Of a DNA stretch of 45,370 bases, positions 28,882-37,800 are shown one piece after another (positions within the stretch are counted from its first letter, which is position 1; each line of letters starts with the position of its first letter). A program made the translations under genes and the position numbers. The notes beneath the pieces are model-generated. The model was not told the DNA's origin and searched no databases. It saw only the letters and a program-made list of their open reading frames with translations. The stretch is from positions 1 through 45,370 of the IMG/VR virus record IMGVR_UViG_3300028393_000107; one strand, 5' to 3'. This stretch comes from a virus.

Positions 28882-29912
28882 GTATCAATCTCCGCTCTCT
28901 GTACTGCTTTATCTAATGGGTGTTTATTATATATGGCAGATTTTTGTTGAGATGCTAATTCAACTAAATCATCATCAGTTAAATTAATTAGATCTTTTGC
29001 TTGTATATTAGCTAAACGATCATCACCATAATATAATACCATCTCTTTTGGATCACCAATCAGAATAGAACCTGCATCTGCGACTTGTAAAGGACGAGCT
29101 CTCCACCAACCTGATCCAGCATGGAAATAACCTGGCATTAAGATACCCCATTGTTGTGAATAGATAGATACCATCACATCTTCAGTTACACGATCCTGAC
29201 CATCCTTGCGTGAACCATATTGTTTAAGCGGCCATGAAGTCTTATCAACCCCTTGAGCTTTCAACCATTTCTTAGTCTTATCTTGTACAAGACCCGCAAA
29301 GTTGAATACGCGTTCTTTTGCTGGTGTTTCATCAAAGAATAATGATCCACCCAATTCTTCAGGTTGACGATTCAAATGATATGGATTTGGATTATAAGAG
29401 AATAATAACTCTTTAGGATAATCAATCAATAAACTTAAATCACCACCGGCAAAAGCAGAAATTAACATTCTATTTGTTTTTGCTTCAACCTTTTCAATTG
29501 CTGCAGTTAGAACATCACTATAAGTTTCAATATTATCAGGCACTAATACATGACCATCCTTAACATACTTACGGAATAGTTTTTCTTTATCTTTAAGAGC
29601 CAGTAATCCAGAGTAGATAGAGTCTACTTGCCAATCATCAAATGCTAGAATACAATTTGGCTTTTGCGAGATTGCCCATAAAGCATTATAAACAAACCCA
29701 GCAAAACCAGAAGGATTATGAATAAAGCAAATGACTTCATCATACTCATCTAATGATTCACCAATTTCTACAGGTCTTTGGGTTACTGTATGACCCATGT
29801 CCTCTAGACAACGAATCAATGAGTAATGTGATGGAACTACTTTAAGCTGCTGCTGTAGATAAAAATCTCTAGTACATTGCAGTTTATTCATTCCCGTGAT
29901 TAAAATATTCAT
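28866..29912 (-). CDS. putative glycosyltransferase, 348 residues
   Basis: Starts MNILITGMNKLQCTRDFYLQ. GT-B-like: an N-terminal half with HYSLIRCLEDMGHTV and CFIHNPSGFAGFVYNALWA, and a C-terminal half with FNFAGLVQDKTKKWL, SIYSQQWGILMPGY and RPLQVADAGSILIGD, a donor-site-like segment. I do not know its exact family. Position before glf suggests it could use UDP-galactofuranose. First gene after early promoter 12. Confidence 0.6.
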   Translation of the reverse strand: MNILITGMNKLQCTRDFYLQQQLKVVPSHYSLIRCLEDMGHTVTQRPVEIGESLDEYDEVICFIHNPSGFAGFVYNALWAISQKPNCILAFDDWQVDSIYSGLLALKDKEKLFRKYVKDGHVLVPDNIETYSDVLTAAIEKVEAKTNRMLISAFAGGDLSLLIDYPKELLFSYNPNPYHLNRQPEELGGSLFFDETPAKERVFNFAGLVQDKTKKWLKAQGVDKTSWPLKQYGSRKDGQDRVTEDVMVSIYSQQWGILMPGYFHAGSGWWRARPLQVADAGSILIGDPKEMVLYYGDDRLANIQAKDLINLTDDDLVELASQQKSAIYNKHPLDKAVQRAEIDTCLKS

Positions 29913-29934
29913 AAAATCTCCACTTAATACTTAC

Positions 29935-29963
29935 ATTATAACATAAAACAGAATTAAAGTACA
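29935..29963 (-). promoter_or_regulatory. early-type promoter 12 (TGTACT variant)
   Basis: Minus-strand TGTACT (29958-29963), 17-bp spacer, TATAAT (29935-29940), context GATGTACTTTAATTC. Its -35 region overlaps the 3' end of the epimerase gene. Likely drives the glycosyltransferase-glf-nrdA-fmdB-nrdB run. Confidence 0.78.
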
Positions 29964-30919
29964 TCATTTCTTTTTAATTCTGCTTGCCAAGCTGATCTAC
30001 ACATATCTTCAAGAGTATGTTTGATCTCTAGTCCATCAAATTGGTTATCAATTGCTAAAGAAGCAGGATCTCCTTCTCTACGAGTAGTATATTTAACTTC
30101 AATAGTCTTTCCAATAACTTTACTCATAGTATCTATTACTTCTTTAACTGAATAACCTTTACCAGAACCAATACACTCATAAGGAGTATTCTTTGGACCT
30201 TCTTTAATGGCATTGGCAATTGCATTTGCTAGATCTACTACATGAATATAATCACGAACACATGTACCATCGGGTGTATTATAATCATTTCCATAAATAT
30301 ACATATGAGTTCTAGTACCAGCCGCTACTTCAGCCGCAATACGAATTAAATGTGTAGAAGCTCCTTGTTGAGAATTGAACCCATCAGATCCTGCCACATT
30401 AAAGAAACGAAAGATTGTATAACCTTCTGCTTGTTCTTTAATAATATCTTCGGCAGCAACTTTTGATCTAGCATATGGAGACTGAGGATCAAAGGCACCA
30501 GCAGTAGAAGCAAAAATGAAATGAGTTTCATAATCAATTTGACTTAACATATTCAATGTACCATTTAGATTGGTATCATAATAATATGCAGGTTTCTTTG
30601 TTGACTCTTCAACTGAAATTAATCCAGCCAAATGTACAATAACATCGAATTTTTCTCTAATCATGCATGTACGACGTACGTCAGAATGAATAAACTTAGA
30701 AACCCACCTAGAAACATCATTCTGCATAAGATCTTTATCAAGGCCAATAACATCATAACCTCTTTCGAAAAGCACCTTGCAGAGGTGAGAACCAATGTAA
30801 CCGGTGCAGCCGGTGACTAAAATCTTTAGTTTTTTCTCACCTAATTCATCATAATGTATTCCATCATTACCATTCTGGCCTACAATATCTACTCTATCTT
30901 CATTCCAATCATCACTCAT
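29954..30919 (-). CDS. galE: UDP-glucose 4-epimerase-like protein (GalE family)
   Basis: Start taken at MSDDWNEDRVDIVGQ (30919), which has GGAG and forms ATGA with the primase stop. A 321-residue short-chain dehydrogenase/epimerase: NAD-binding GCTGYIG (37-43), VIHLAGLISVEES, catalytic S-P-Y-A-R-S-K and FRFFNVAGSD, DYIHVVDLANAI, CIGSGKGYSVKEV. It likely makes UDP-galactose from UDP-glucose. An unusual 30-residue N-terminal extension precedes the fold. Confidence 0.82.
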   Translation of the reverse strand: MSDDWNEDRVDIVGQNGNDGIHYDELGEKKLKILVTGCTGYIGSHLCKVLFERGYDVIGLDKDLMQNDVSRWVSKFIHSDVRRTCMIREKFDVIVHLAGLISVEESTKKPAYYYDTNLNGTLNMLSQIDYETHFIFASTAGAFDPQSPYARSKVAAEDIIKEQAEGYTIFRFFNVAGSDGFNSQQGASTHLIRIAAEVAAGTRTHMYIYGNDYNTPDGTCVRDYIHVVDLANAIANAIKEGPKNTPYECIGSGKGYSVKEVIDTMSKVIGKTIEVKYTTRREGDPASLAIDNQFDGLEIKHTLEDMCRSAWQAELKRNDVL

Positions 30920-31941
30920 ACTTTTCTCCAATTATTATATCTAAGTTGTGCTGCCAACCCTGTATAGGTGTTTTTATTTATGGTTTCTAAAATAGTGTCT
31001 GGGGACTTACCAGATAGAATCATTTCATTAATATCTTTTTCTACTATATTATCTGGCCATAAACAAACTGAATACCCTTTATCAATATAACCTTTTACTT
31101 GTTTCATAATTTCTTTATTACGTGGTTCATTATCAGGAATTAAGGTAACATTACTTTTAATAGATCTAAATAATTCAATGTCAAGAGTAGAGCCTGCTAC
31201 AGCTAATCCATTAGGAATAAACAGTGAATCAATTGGGCCTTCAGTAACATACACACGTTTAGTATAATCTACACGTTCAAGACCATAAACTTTTTCTGCA
31301 TCATCATCTAACTTAATAGAAAAGTATTTAGGTTCCTCATTACCAAATGCTCTGCCTTGAAACATAAAACATTTGCCATGGTTATTAAAGAATGGAATAA
31401 CCAAACGTGGTACATCATTTTCCATATTTACAAATTTATTTTTACCCATTGCAACATTAGTAAAAGATTTAAACTTAGGAGCAAAGTAGAATAAATTCCA
31501 TTTATCATGAGGAATTTTACGTCTTACAAGATATGCTAAAGCTGGATGAGTCATTGGTAGTTTATCAACAGGGTCAATAGAGTCTAAAATACCGTCAATT
31601 AATTTCTTTGGTTCCTCTTTAAAAATATCTTCAAGAGTAATTTTTGCATATGGAGTATTATGGGATGTTGTTTCTTTATATTTTTCAAGAGTGTAATCTG
31701 AGTATAACCCTGAGTCAACTCGTTTAAGTAAATTACCAAATGCGCAAGACAAACCACAATTATGACATTTATACATAAGAGTAGTTTTATGAAGCATCAC
31801 ATAACCACGGGCTTTACGTGAATCTTTTTTTGAATCACCACATACCGGGCAAGAGAAGTTCCAATAGTTCTGGGACTTTTGTTTAAAATTTCTTAACTTA
31901 TAGGATAGTAATGAAACGTATTTAGTATCAATATAAAGCAT
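30916..31941 (-). CDS. 61: gp61-like DNA primase
   Basis: A 341-residue protein starting MLYIDTKYVSLLSYKL with GGAG well placed; a longer ATG exists four codons upstream. A zinc ribbon (CPVCGDSKKDS ... CHNCG) is followed by a primase core with MFQGRAFG, VYVTEGPIDSLFI (TOPRIM Glu) and LIPDNEP (TOPRIM Asp). T4 gp61 makes pentaribonucleotide primers with gp41 helicase. Under early promoter 13; coupled to the epimerase gene. Confidence 0.85.
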   Translation of the reverse strand: MLYIDTKYVSLLSYKLRNFKQKSQNYWNFSCPVCGDSKKDSRKARGYVMLHKTTLMYKCHNCGLSCAFGNLLKRVDSGLYSDYTLEKYKETTSHNTPYAKITLEDIFKEEPKKLIDGILDSIDPVDKLPMTHPALAYLVRRKIPHDKWNLFYFAPKFKSFTNVAMGKNKFVNMENDVPRLVIPFFNNHGKCFMFQGRAFGNEEPKYFSIKLDDDAEKVYGLERVDYTKRVYVTEGPIDSLFIPNGLAVAGSTLDIELFRSIKSNVTLIPDNEPRNKEIMKQVKGYIDKGYSVCLWPDNIVEKDINEMILSGKSPDTILETINKNTYTGLAAQLRYNNWRKV

Positions 31942-31963
31942 ATAATTCTCCACTCATATGAAG

Positions 31964-31992
31964 ATTATACACTATATTCTATTTAATGTACA
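31964..31992 (-). promoter_or_regulatory. early-type promoter 13
   Basis: TGTACA (31987-31992), 17-bp spacer, TATAAT (31964-31969) on the minus strand, context CAGTGTACATTAAAT. Drives primase and the epimerase gene. Confidence 0.8.
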
Positions 31993-31995
31993 CTG

Positions 31996-32226
31996 TTATT
32001 TTAAGAACCAGACATAAATTCCATACAGATTTAACAATAAGAAATATGTGTTTTGATAGATGAGGGGTTTACTTTTATGATGTACTAAAAAGTACCAAAG
32101 ATTAATCATATGGCCTACAACAAAACAGGGAACACCCCATTTCATAAAAGGTAACTTTAAGGCAAACACTGTTCCGCCAAAGATAAACAGGGCCATAGAG
32201 ACCCATTTGATGTCAAAGTTTTTCAT
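31996..32226 (-). CDS. small multi-span membrane protein (PnuC-like in pattern)
   Basis: Seventy-six residues, about three transmembrane helices, with a C-terminal TYFLLLNLYGIYVWFLK resembling the end of PnuC-type transporters, and related in pattern to the protein at 21330-21545. It could also be a holin, given the lysis genes next to it. Neither is shown. Confidence 0.58.
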   Translation of the reverse strand: MKNFDIKWVSMALFIFGGTVFALKLPFMKWGVPCFVVGHMINLWYFLVHHKSKPLIYQNTYFLLLNLYGIYVWFLK

Positions 32227-32233
32227 AATAAAT

Positions 32234-32262
32234 TGTACTTTAATTCTGGAGTGTGATACTAT
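32234..32262 (+). promoter_or_regulatory. opposite-strand copy of the early-type promoter (TGTACT -17- TACTAT)
   Basis: On the plus strand TGTACTTTAATTC (from 32234), identical to the -35 elements of promoters 7 and 12, then a 17-bp spacer and TACTAT (32257-32262). It lies between two minus-strand genes and would transcribe antisense to the lysis cassette. The -10 differs from TATAAT at one position. Confidence 0.55.
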
Positions 32263-32273
32263 ATCTATATAGG

Positions 32274-32711
32274 TTAGTGGCCAGTGAATAACTTAATAGT
32301 TTTATCTGCTAAATAACCTATAACAGTAGCTCCACCAATAATAATCCAACGCCAAGTTTCTAACACACTAACTCTACTTGCTAGTACATTAATTTTATTT
32401 TCAATATCATTCTTGATTTCTGCGTGCTGCTTTGATGAATTGTCAGCAGATTCTTTTAATTTATTTTCAATCATACCTTCAACAGAATCAATCTTGTCAC
32501 AGATCTCTCTAGAGATAGTAGTAATCCGAGAATGAATGTCCTTAATGTTGTCATCAACCTTGTTGTTATCTTTTTCAAGGTTATTTAGACGTTCATCATG
32601 AACTGCCAATAACTTACCAATATTATTACTAACTTCAGTAAGTTTTTCTATAGATGAATCCATTCTTTCAACAATGGACTCCATCACCTTAACTTGCGAA
32701 TCAATGGTCAT
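32274..32711 (-). CDS. coiled-coil, tail-anchored membrane protein (XhlA/holin-like)
   Basis: A 145-residue protein: a long coiled coil (about 1-115: MESIVERMDSSIEKLTEV..., NNLEKDNNKVDDNI) and one C-terminal transmembrane helix (WRWIIIGGATVIGYLA) with a short basic tail. The LETWRW-helix pattern resembles XhlA-type proteins. Next to the spanins it is the best holin or holin-partner candidate in the window. It overlaps the o-spanin gene by 11 bases. Confidence 0.62.
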   Translation of the reverse strand: MTIDSQVKVMESIVERMDSSIEKLTEVSNNIGKLLAVHDERLNNLEKDNNKVDDNIKDIHSRITTISREICDKIDSVEGMIENKLKESADNSSKQHAEIKNDIENKINVLASRVSVLETWRWIIIGGATVIGYLADKTIKLFTGH

Positions 32712-33006
32712 TTTGTATCTTTTCCTGAGATCGTACCCATTCTTGTAGGGCGGTTAATTTTTCTTTTGTTTCAAAGTACGTCCCATAGTTTTTAAACATA
32801 GTCCTAATTAAACTACTCAATGTTACTGGTTCATTTGGATCCAAATCCTGCAAGTGGCTCGGAGCTGGTGTCATTAATAATTCTGGTGGTTTCGGGAATT
32901 TCGTTTCGACTGGCGTCAGTATGGAGCATCCGGAAAGACTCAGGAATAATGCAATTAGCGTCAACTTCTTTAGTGATATACTTTGGAATTTCTCTAATAA
33001 CAACAT
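32701..33006 (-). CDS. o-spanin (Rz1-like outer-membrane lipoprotein)
   Basis: Start at MLLLEKFQSISLKKL (33006), which has AAGGAG well spaced; 101 residues. The signal sequence LTLIALFLSLSGCS contains the lipobox LSGC, and the mature part is Pro-rich (ETKFPKPPELLMTPAP), as in Rz1 proteins. It overlaps the i-spanin gene by 176 bases in another frame, the usual spanin layout. Together they fuse inner and outer membranes at lysis. Confidence 0.78.
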   Translation of the reverse strand: MLLLEKFQSISLKKLTLIALFLSLSGCSILTPVETKFPKPPELLMTPAPSHLQDLDPNEPVTLSSLIRTMFKNYGTYFETKEKLTALQEWVRSQEKIQNDH

Positions 33007-33337
33007 CGCCCTTCTCCTTAACAATCTTTACTCTATCAACATATTTTGTAATTACATCTACTGTTGCTTCAGCTGCTTTAGTTTCTTGTTTTGCAGCTTG
33101 AATCTGTGCATTTTTAACTTCAACATCCCAATATGACTGATATGCAAGAGCACCTTCCATATATATACCAGCTAATAATATTAATATTGCTGTACCTTTA
33201 ATAGGAGTAGTATATTTAGTTATATATGTGCTTACAAATGGGATTGATCCCAATAACTCAGAAGCAAATAAACCAATTACACCAATAAATACCATTAAAT
33301 GCCAAATAAAATCTGGTAACCAAATTAAAAAGTTCAT
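32831..33337 (-). CDS. i-spanin (Rz-like inner-membrane protein)
   Basis: A 168-residue protein with two or three N-terminal transmembrane helices (about 5-27, 45-62) and a periplasmic helical region with EVKNAQIQAAKQETKAAEATVD. Its 3' part overlaps the o-spanin gene. More membrane spans than the single one of lambda Rz. It abuts the 187-residue structural gene upstream. Confidence 0.68.
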   Translation of the reverse strand: MNFLIWLPDFIWHLMVFIGVIGLFASELLGSIPFVSTYITKYTTPIKGTAILILLAGIYMEGALAYQSYWDVEVKNAQIQAAKQETKAAEATVDVITKYVDRVKIVKEKGDVVIREIPKYITKEVDANCIIPESFRMLHTDASRNEIPETTRIINDTSSEPLAGFGSK

Positions 33338-33900
33338 TACATCACCTTAACATTTCTACGAGCTAATGATAAAACACCAGCATTCTGAGATTTATATTTA
33401 TTAATATCTTTTTTCCGAATAACTGGAGCATCAGTTGAAATTGAAGCACCGGTTCTATTGGCAATACCATTAGTTGGCATAGCACCTTCACCATCTTCTT
33501 CAAGTTCTTTCTTTTTGGCTTTTAAAGCTTCTTGCACAAATATAGTTTCTTCAACTAAAATTACATTAGATTCTAATATATTAAGCAAGGTTTCTTCTAG
33601 AAAAGCAGAATTTTGGCGACCTTCATATGTTTCTTTTAATAAAAACATTGCCGCAACAATATTCTTTAATTTAGTATCGCCACCAGGTATTTTATTTAAA
33701 ATACGTTTAAGATTAAATACCAAACGATGCAAATATGAATAAGAAGACTTTTGTTCTTCTGTTTTCAAATCAGACATTTTAATAAGATTTTTGCCATTCT
33801 TGTCAATAATACCATATTTGTAGGCATCTGTCTCTTCAAATGGAGTCACCAACATCATTAAGACTCTAAATGCAATTAAATTGTCGACAATCCTTGCCAT
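33337..33900 (-). CDS. conserved T4-like phage protein, probably structural
   Basis: A 187-residue protein (MARIVDNLIAFRVLMMLVTPFEETDAYKYGIIDKNG...) matching a family I recall in T4-like cyanophages, with YSYLHRLVFNLKRILNKIPGG and a polar C-terminus. Homologues lie among virion genes. Specific role unknown. It shares a base with the i-spanin start. Confidence 0.68.
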   Translation of the reverse strand: MARIVDNLIAFRVLMMLVTPFEETDAYKYGIIDKNGKNLIKMSDLKTEEQKSSYSYLHRLVFNLKRILNKIPGGDTKLKNIVAAMFLLKETYEGRQNSAFLEETLLNILESNVILVEETIFVQEALKAKKKELEEDGEGAMPTNGIANRTGASISTDAPVIRKKDINKYKSQNAGVLSLARRNVKVM

Positions 33901-34277
33901 TAAATTTTCCTTAGGGTATTAATTATAGTTTCATCTAATTTAATTTTAGACAATACTATACCAAATTCCGGAATAGAATCTGGCATACGCTCTAGGTAAA
34001 CTAGAAATGTAACCAAACTGTCCCAGCATTCTTTTTCTATCTTAGCAAATAACATCTTTGTAGTATTATCACCAAAGACATTATATAATATAATAATATG
34101 ATTGAGAATCAAACGTTCTCTTAACTCATCATTGGACTTATATCTAAAAAATAGTTTCTTAAGGTACAAGAATCGCTTCATGTCCTCTTCAAATTCAACT
34201 ATACTGGTACATTGCGGGTTATCATAATGATGCATCGCAAGCAATAAGAAATTATCTTCGTTCAAATTTTCATTCAT
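33900..34277 (-). CDS. conserved T4-like phage protein (DUF7207-like)
   Basis: Start taken at MNENLNEDNFLLLAMHHYDN (34277), because the longer frame begins in the GGGGCTTCGGCCCC hairpin. 125 residues, helical: CTSIVEFEEDMKRFLYLKKLFFRY, RLILNHIIILYNVFG. I recall this family in T4-like aquatic phages near head genes. Function unknown. Confidence 0.66.
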   Translation of the reverse strand: MNENLNEDNFLLLAMHHYDNPQCTSIVEFEEDMKRFLYLKKLFFRYKSNDELRERLILNHIIILYNVFGDNTTKMLFAKIEKECWDSLVTFLVYLERMPDSIPEFGIVLSKIKLDETIINTLRKI

Positions 34278-34285
34278 ATCAAATA

Positions 34286-34299
34286 GGGGCCGAAGCCCC
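34286..34299 (-). terminator. UUCG-tetraloop hairpin after the 179-residue structural gene
   Basis: Minus-strand GGGGC-TTCG-GCCCC, a very stable tetraloop, starts six bases after the stop at 34305 and precedes TATTTGAT. A terminator or mRNA 3'-end stabiliser; the following U-tract is short, and the next gene starts 9 bases on. Confidence 0.6.
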
Positions 34300-34304
34300 A
34301 TTTA

Positions 34305-34844
34305 TTAACTATCAGCTACTGTTGAATCATCTAATGCGTCACCAGCAACAGCTTGTGTTTCGCCTGAACCCATTGCAACTAGACATTCTACTTTACGACG
34401 TGTATTGCCTTGAGCATCTGTATATGTTACAAAGCGTGTCCAACCTGGAACTTTAATACCCTTATCGCGGTTAGCTTTAAGTTGAGCTTCTGTTACATCA
34501 ACACCAAATACTTTTTCCAAACCAGCTTTACCACCAACACCAGTATTTGCATTAAAGTAAACATATTTTGGTTGTTGTTGTAAAGCAACAGTTGCTGTTG
34601 AAGTTACTGATAAAGATGCAGCAGTAGTGCCAGTAAAGTTATCAGTTAAAGTTAAAGCAGTGTCACTAGCAATTGCTGCAACACGATTCTTTGTTGTAGT
34701 ACCTGAAGTGATTTGTAATACATCACCTGGTTTAATATCAGTAAGAAACTTAGTACCTGAACCAGTAACTGCAGTAGATGCCTGAGTTACTGAAATACTA
34801 GTGCCTTGAATAACTGCACCGTCTTTTTTTCCCCATAAAGCCAT
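34305..34844 (-). CDS. virion structural protein of the MALWGxKD type
   Basis: A 179-residue beta-rich, Thr/Ser/Ala-rich protein: TGSGTKFLTDIKPGDVLQI (an Ig-like or barrel segment), then GWTRFVTYTDAQGNTRRKVECLVAM. Proteins starting MALWG occur among virion structural genes of T4-like aquatic phages. A TATAAATA lies 24 bases upstream of the ATG, and a tetraloop hairpin follows the stop. Confidence 0.72.
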   Translation of the reverse strand: MALWGKKDGAVIQGTSISVTQASTAVTGSGTKFLTDIKPGDVLQITSGTTTKNRVAAIASDTALTLTDNFTGTTAASLSVTSTATVALQQQPKYVYFNANTGVGGKAGLEKVFGVDVTEAQLKANRDKGIKVPGWTRFVTYTDAQGNTRRKVECLVAMGSGETQAVAGDALDDSTVADS

Positions 34845-34867
34845 TTTAATTCTCCTTGATTATTTTT

Positions 34868-34875
34868 TATTTATA
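34868..34875 (-). promoter_or_regulatory. T4-type late promoter octamer TATAAATA
   Basis: Minus-strand TATAAATA 24 bases before the ATG of the 179-residue structural gene; overlaps the last codon and stop of the 1017-residue gene. Good placement for a late promoter. Confidence 0.6.
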
Positions 34876-37800
34876 CTCTAGCACCGGACTTTGATCCAGT
34901 TGGACGGCCACGTCCACGTTTTTCAGAAGTAGGTTTAGATGTTTTAGTAGTACCTTCATCATCTTCTCCTTCTTCTTCACCAGCGCCATAACTATGTCCT
35001 TTGACTTTTTGTACTGGAGATTTCTTAGCAGCTTTCTCGTGACTGTAGTCATAATTGTTTAATCTAGCTTCTCTATCAGCAGCTAGTTTGTCTTTTAAAT
35101 CATCAGCTTTACCTTCAGCCAGTTGAGCCATGAATTCAGAATATGTTAACATATTGTCCTCTTTAGTTAATCTATTAATAGCATTCATAACACCCATGGT
35201 TCGTTTTGATGATTTTTTTACACCTGCAATTTTTTCATCATTTGATTGAGTGTCTTTATTATTTGTTTCTTTACTGTTAAAATTCTTATTATCATAATGC
35301 TGAGATAGTGCAGCCTTCTTAACATATGAACCTAAAGTTTTCTTTGATAACTCATCAATAGGTTCTACTTCTTCTTTAGTTAATTTATTTACCGCAGTCT
35401 TGATACCATCTTCACGTTTCCAACCAGTTTTCATAGCATCACGTGACATTTTATCCCAAGCATTTTTCATACCAGAGCTCTTTGCCTTTTTACTTCTATG
35501 TGCATAATCCATTTGCATCATGCCTTGGATTCTAGCATTTTGTGAAGCTTTACCAACATAAGATTTCAATGTATCTTTTGACAACTCATCTAATTGATCA
35601 TATGCTTCAGTTTGCATAAAGTCTTCAACTTCTTCTTTAGTCAATTTACTAATAGCTGTTTTTACGCCTTGGGTACGGTTAGCAGTTTTTCTTACTGCTT
35701 CTTTATCATGAGCATAAGCAAATGCGTCTGAATCACCACGGCCTTGTTTGAAATTAACTGAAGCAGTATGTTTCATTAATTGATCATTAGCTTTATTAAC
35801 ATATGAACCAAGAGTTTTCTTGTTTAATTCAAATAAGATTTCACACTCTTCGCCTAATGAAACTTCTTCATTTTGTTTAAGCTTTTGCATCTTACCTTGA
35901 ATCATTTGCATTTTACGTTGATGTACTTTTGTAGCTTCGTCATTGCCTGCTTTATTAGCAGCAAGAGCTTTTTCCATATGACGATCATGTGCTTGGCGTA
36001 GACTTGACATCTTATCTCTGCCCCACGCAGATTCATTAATATCTTCTTTATGGTATGATGCAGCACTTGCAGCATATTTACTTTGAATAATACCACCTGG
36101 TGTTTCATACCCATCATGTTGACCATTTAACTTCTTCATGGCATTAATAGCTTTTCTGTGTGAATCATACGTGCTATGAATCTTACCAGATTTACTATCA
36201 TGAACATGCCAATCGCCAGCAGCAGCTTTTTCATCAATCTCTTCAACTTCCTCTTTAGCTAGCTTCTTAGTTTGTTGCATTGCTTTACCAGCTAGATTGG
36301 CCGCTTTACCAAAACCTTGTTTGTTTTTAGTAGACATTTTTTCCCAGTCACCTTCATGAGACCAAGCAATAACTTTACCTTTTTCGTCTCGTTTAACTGT
36401 GTCAACAGCTTCTTTAAGTTTAGCAATTTTCTTATCATCATAACCATATTTTTTTCTTAAAGTTTCTTCCGCTTCTTTAGCTGAAGGACCACCAAGTAAA
36501 GATTTATTTGGATTCTTTACTGTATCTCTTGCAATTCTATGTTGATGATCAATAGCAGCTTCATCCATGTCTTCTCTGTTTAATTTTTGTGATGCTTTAA
36601 TAACACCATCATTACGTTTAGATAATTTAGCTTTCATTACAGCACGTTCAGCATCAGTAGCTTTGTCACCTTTTGAATGAGCTAGATCGTAATGTAAATC
36701 ATTACCTTGTGCAAATGCTTTATTAGCATATGAACGTAGTGTATCTTTTGAGATCTCATCTAACTTTTCAACTTCTTCTTTTGTATAACTAGGCATTACC
36801 GCCTCCTGCTCTTTAAGTTTTCTGATATGTTCTTTAGGAACTTGAACTGCACCATTTTCACCATGATATACTGTATAAGTTTTTGGAGCACCTTTATATG
36901 CGCCATGACGGATTTCGCCAATATGACCTTTAGTTCCTTTAGCAGAACCCTTAATGATTTCTACCCGGTCATTAATCTTATGAGCTTCATCAATACTAAT
37001 ATCTTCTCTTACGTGATCATCAGAGTTAGTATAAGAATGTTTTAATTCTTTATATTTGTCAAAGCTTTTCTTATGCTTAGCAATATTACCTGATGTAATA
37101 CCATAGCGTGCAGTTTGTGCATTAGCAAGATGACGTTTAGCTTGTGTATGATCACCGCGTTCTGAAGCAGCATGCGCTCTGTCTACTAAACTCTTAAATA
37201 GTTCACCAGATTCAGTACGGCTTTCTTCTACGTAAACTGCTTCTTTAACTGGTTTCTTTTCTTTAGCCATTAAACTACGAACTTTATCTAAAGTTCCTTT
37301 ATCTTTATTAGATAAACGATCTTCTTTTTTCTTTTCTTGTGATGCTGCCCAAGCTTCATCTGATTCTTTAATAGCAGGTTCTTGTTCACCATTCAGAATC
37401 TTAATGTCACCATTAACTTTAGTCTTTTTAGTTTTCTTATCAGGGCTAACATTATCACCCATGCCTTTTTCATAATCTACGTTATCAGTACCATTTGGTT
37501 GAAATACACCTTCATTTACTGATTCATCAATATGATGAGCATCGCAAGATCTATGTGGGCATCTATTAACATGAGATCTAAAACCTTCAGCATCAGTCTT
37601 TGACTTGAATTTGAATACTACACCCTTATCTGAAAGACCAGCATGTTCACCACCATGAGATTTAACACCATGCATAACATGCTCAACATCTTTTTCATGT
37701 GGCTTTTCATCATACTTAGAACCATCATTAACATGTACATAATGATCTTCTTTAATGACTTCTTCGTTTTGTTTAGCATAATAAGCAGCAAGAGCCATTT

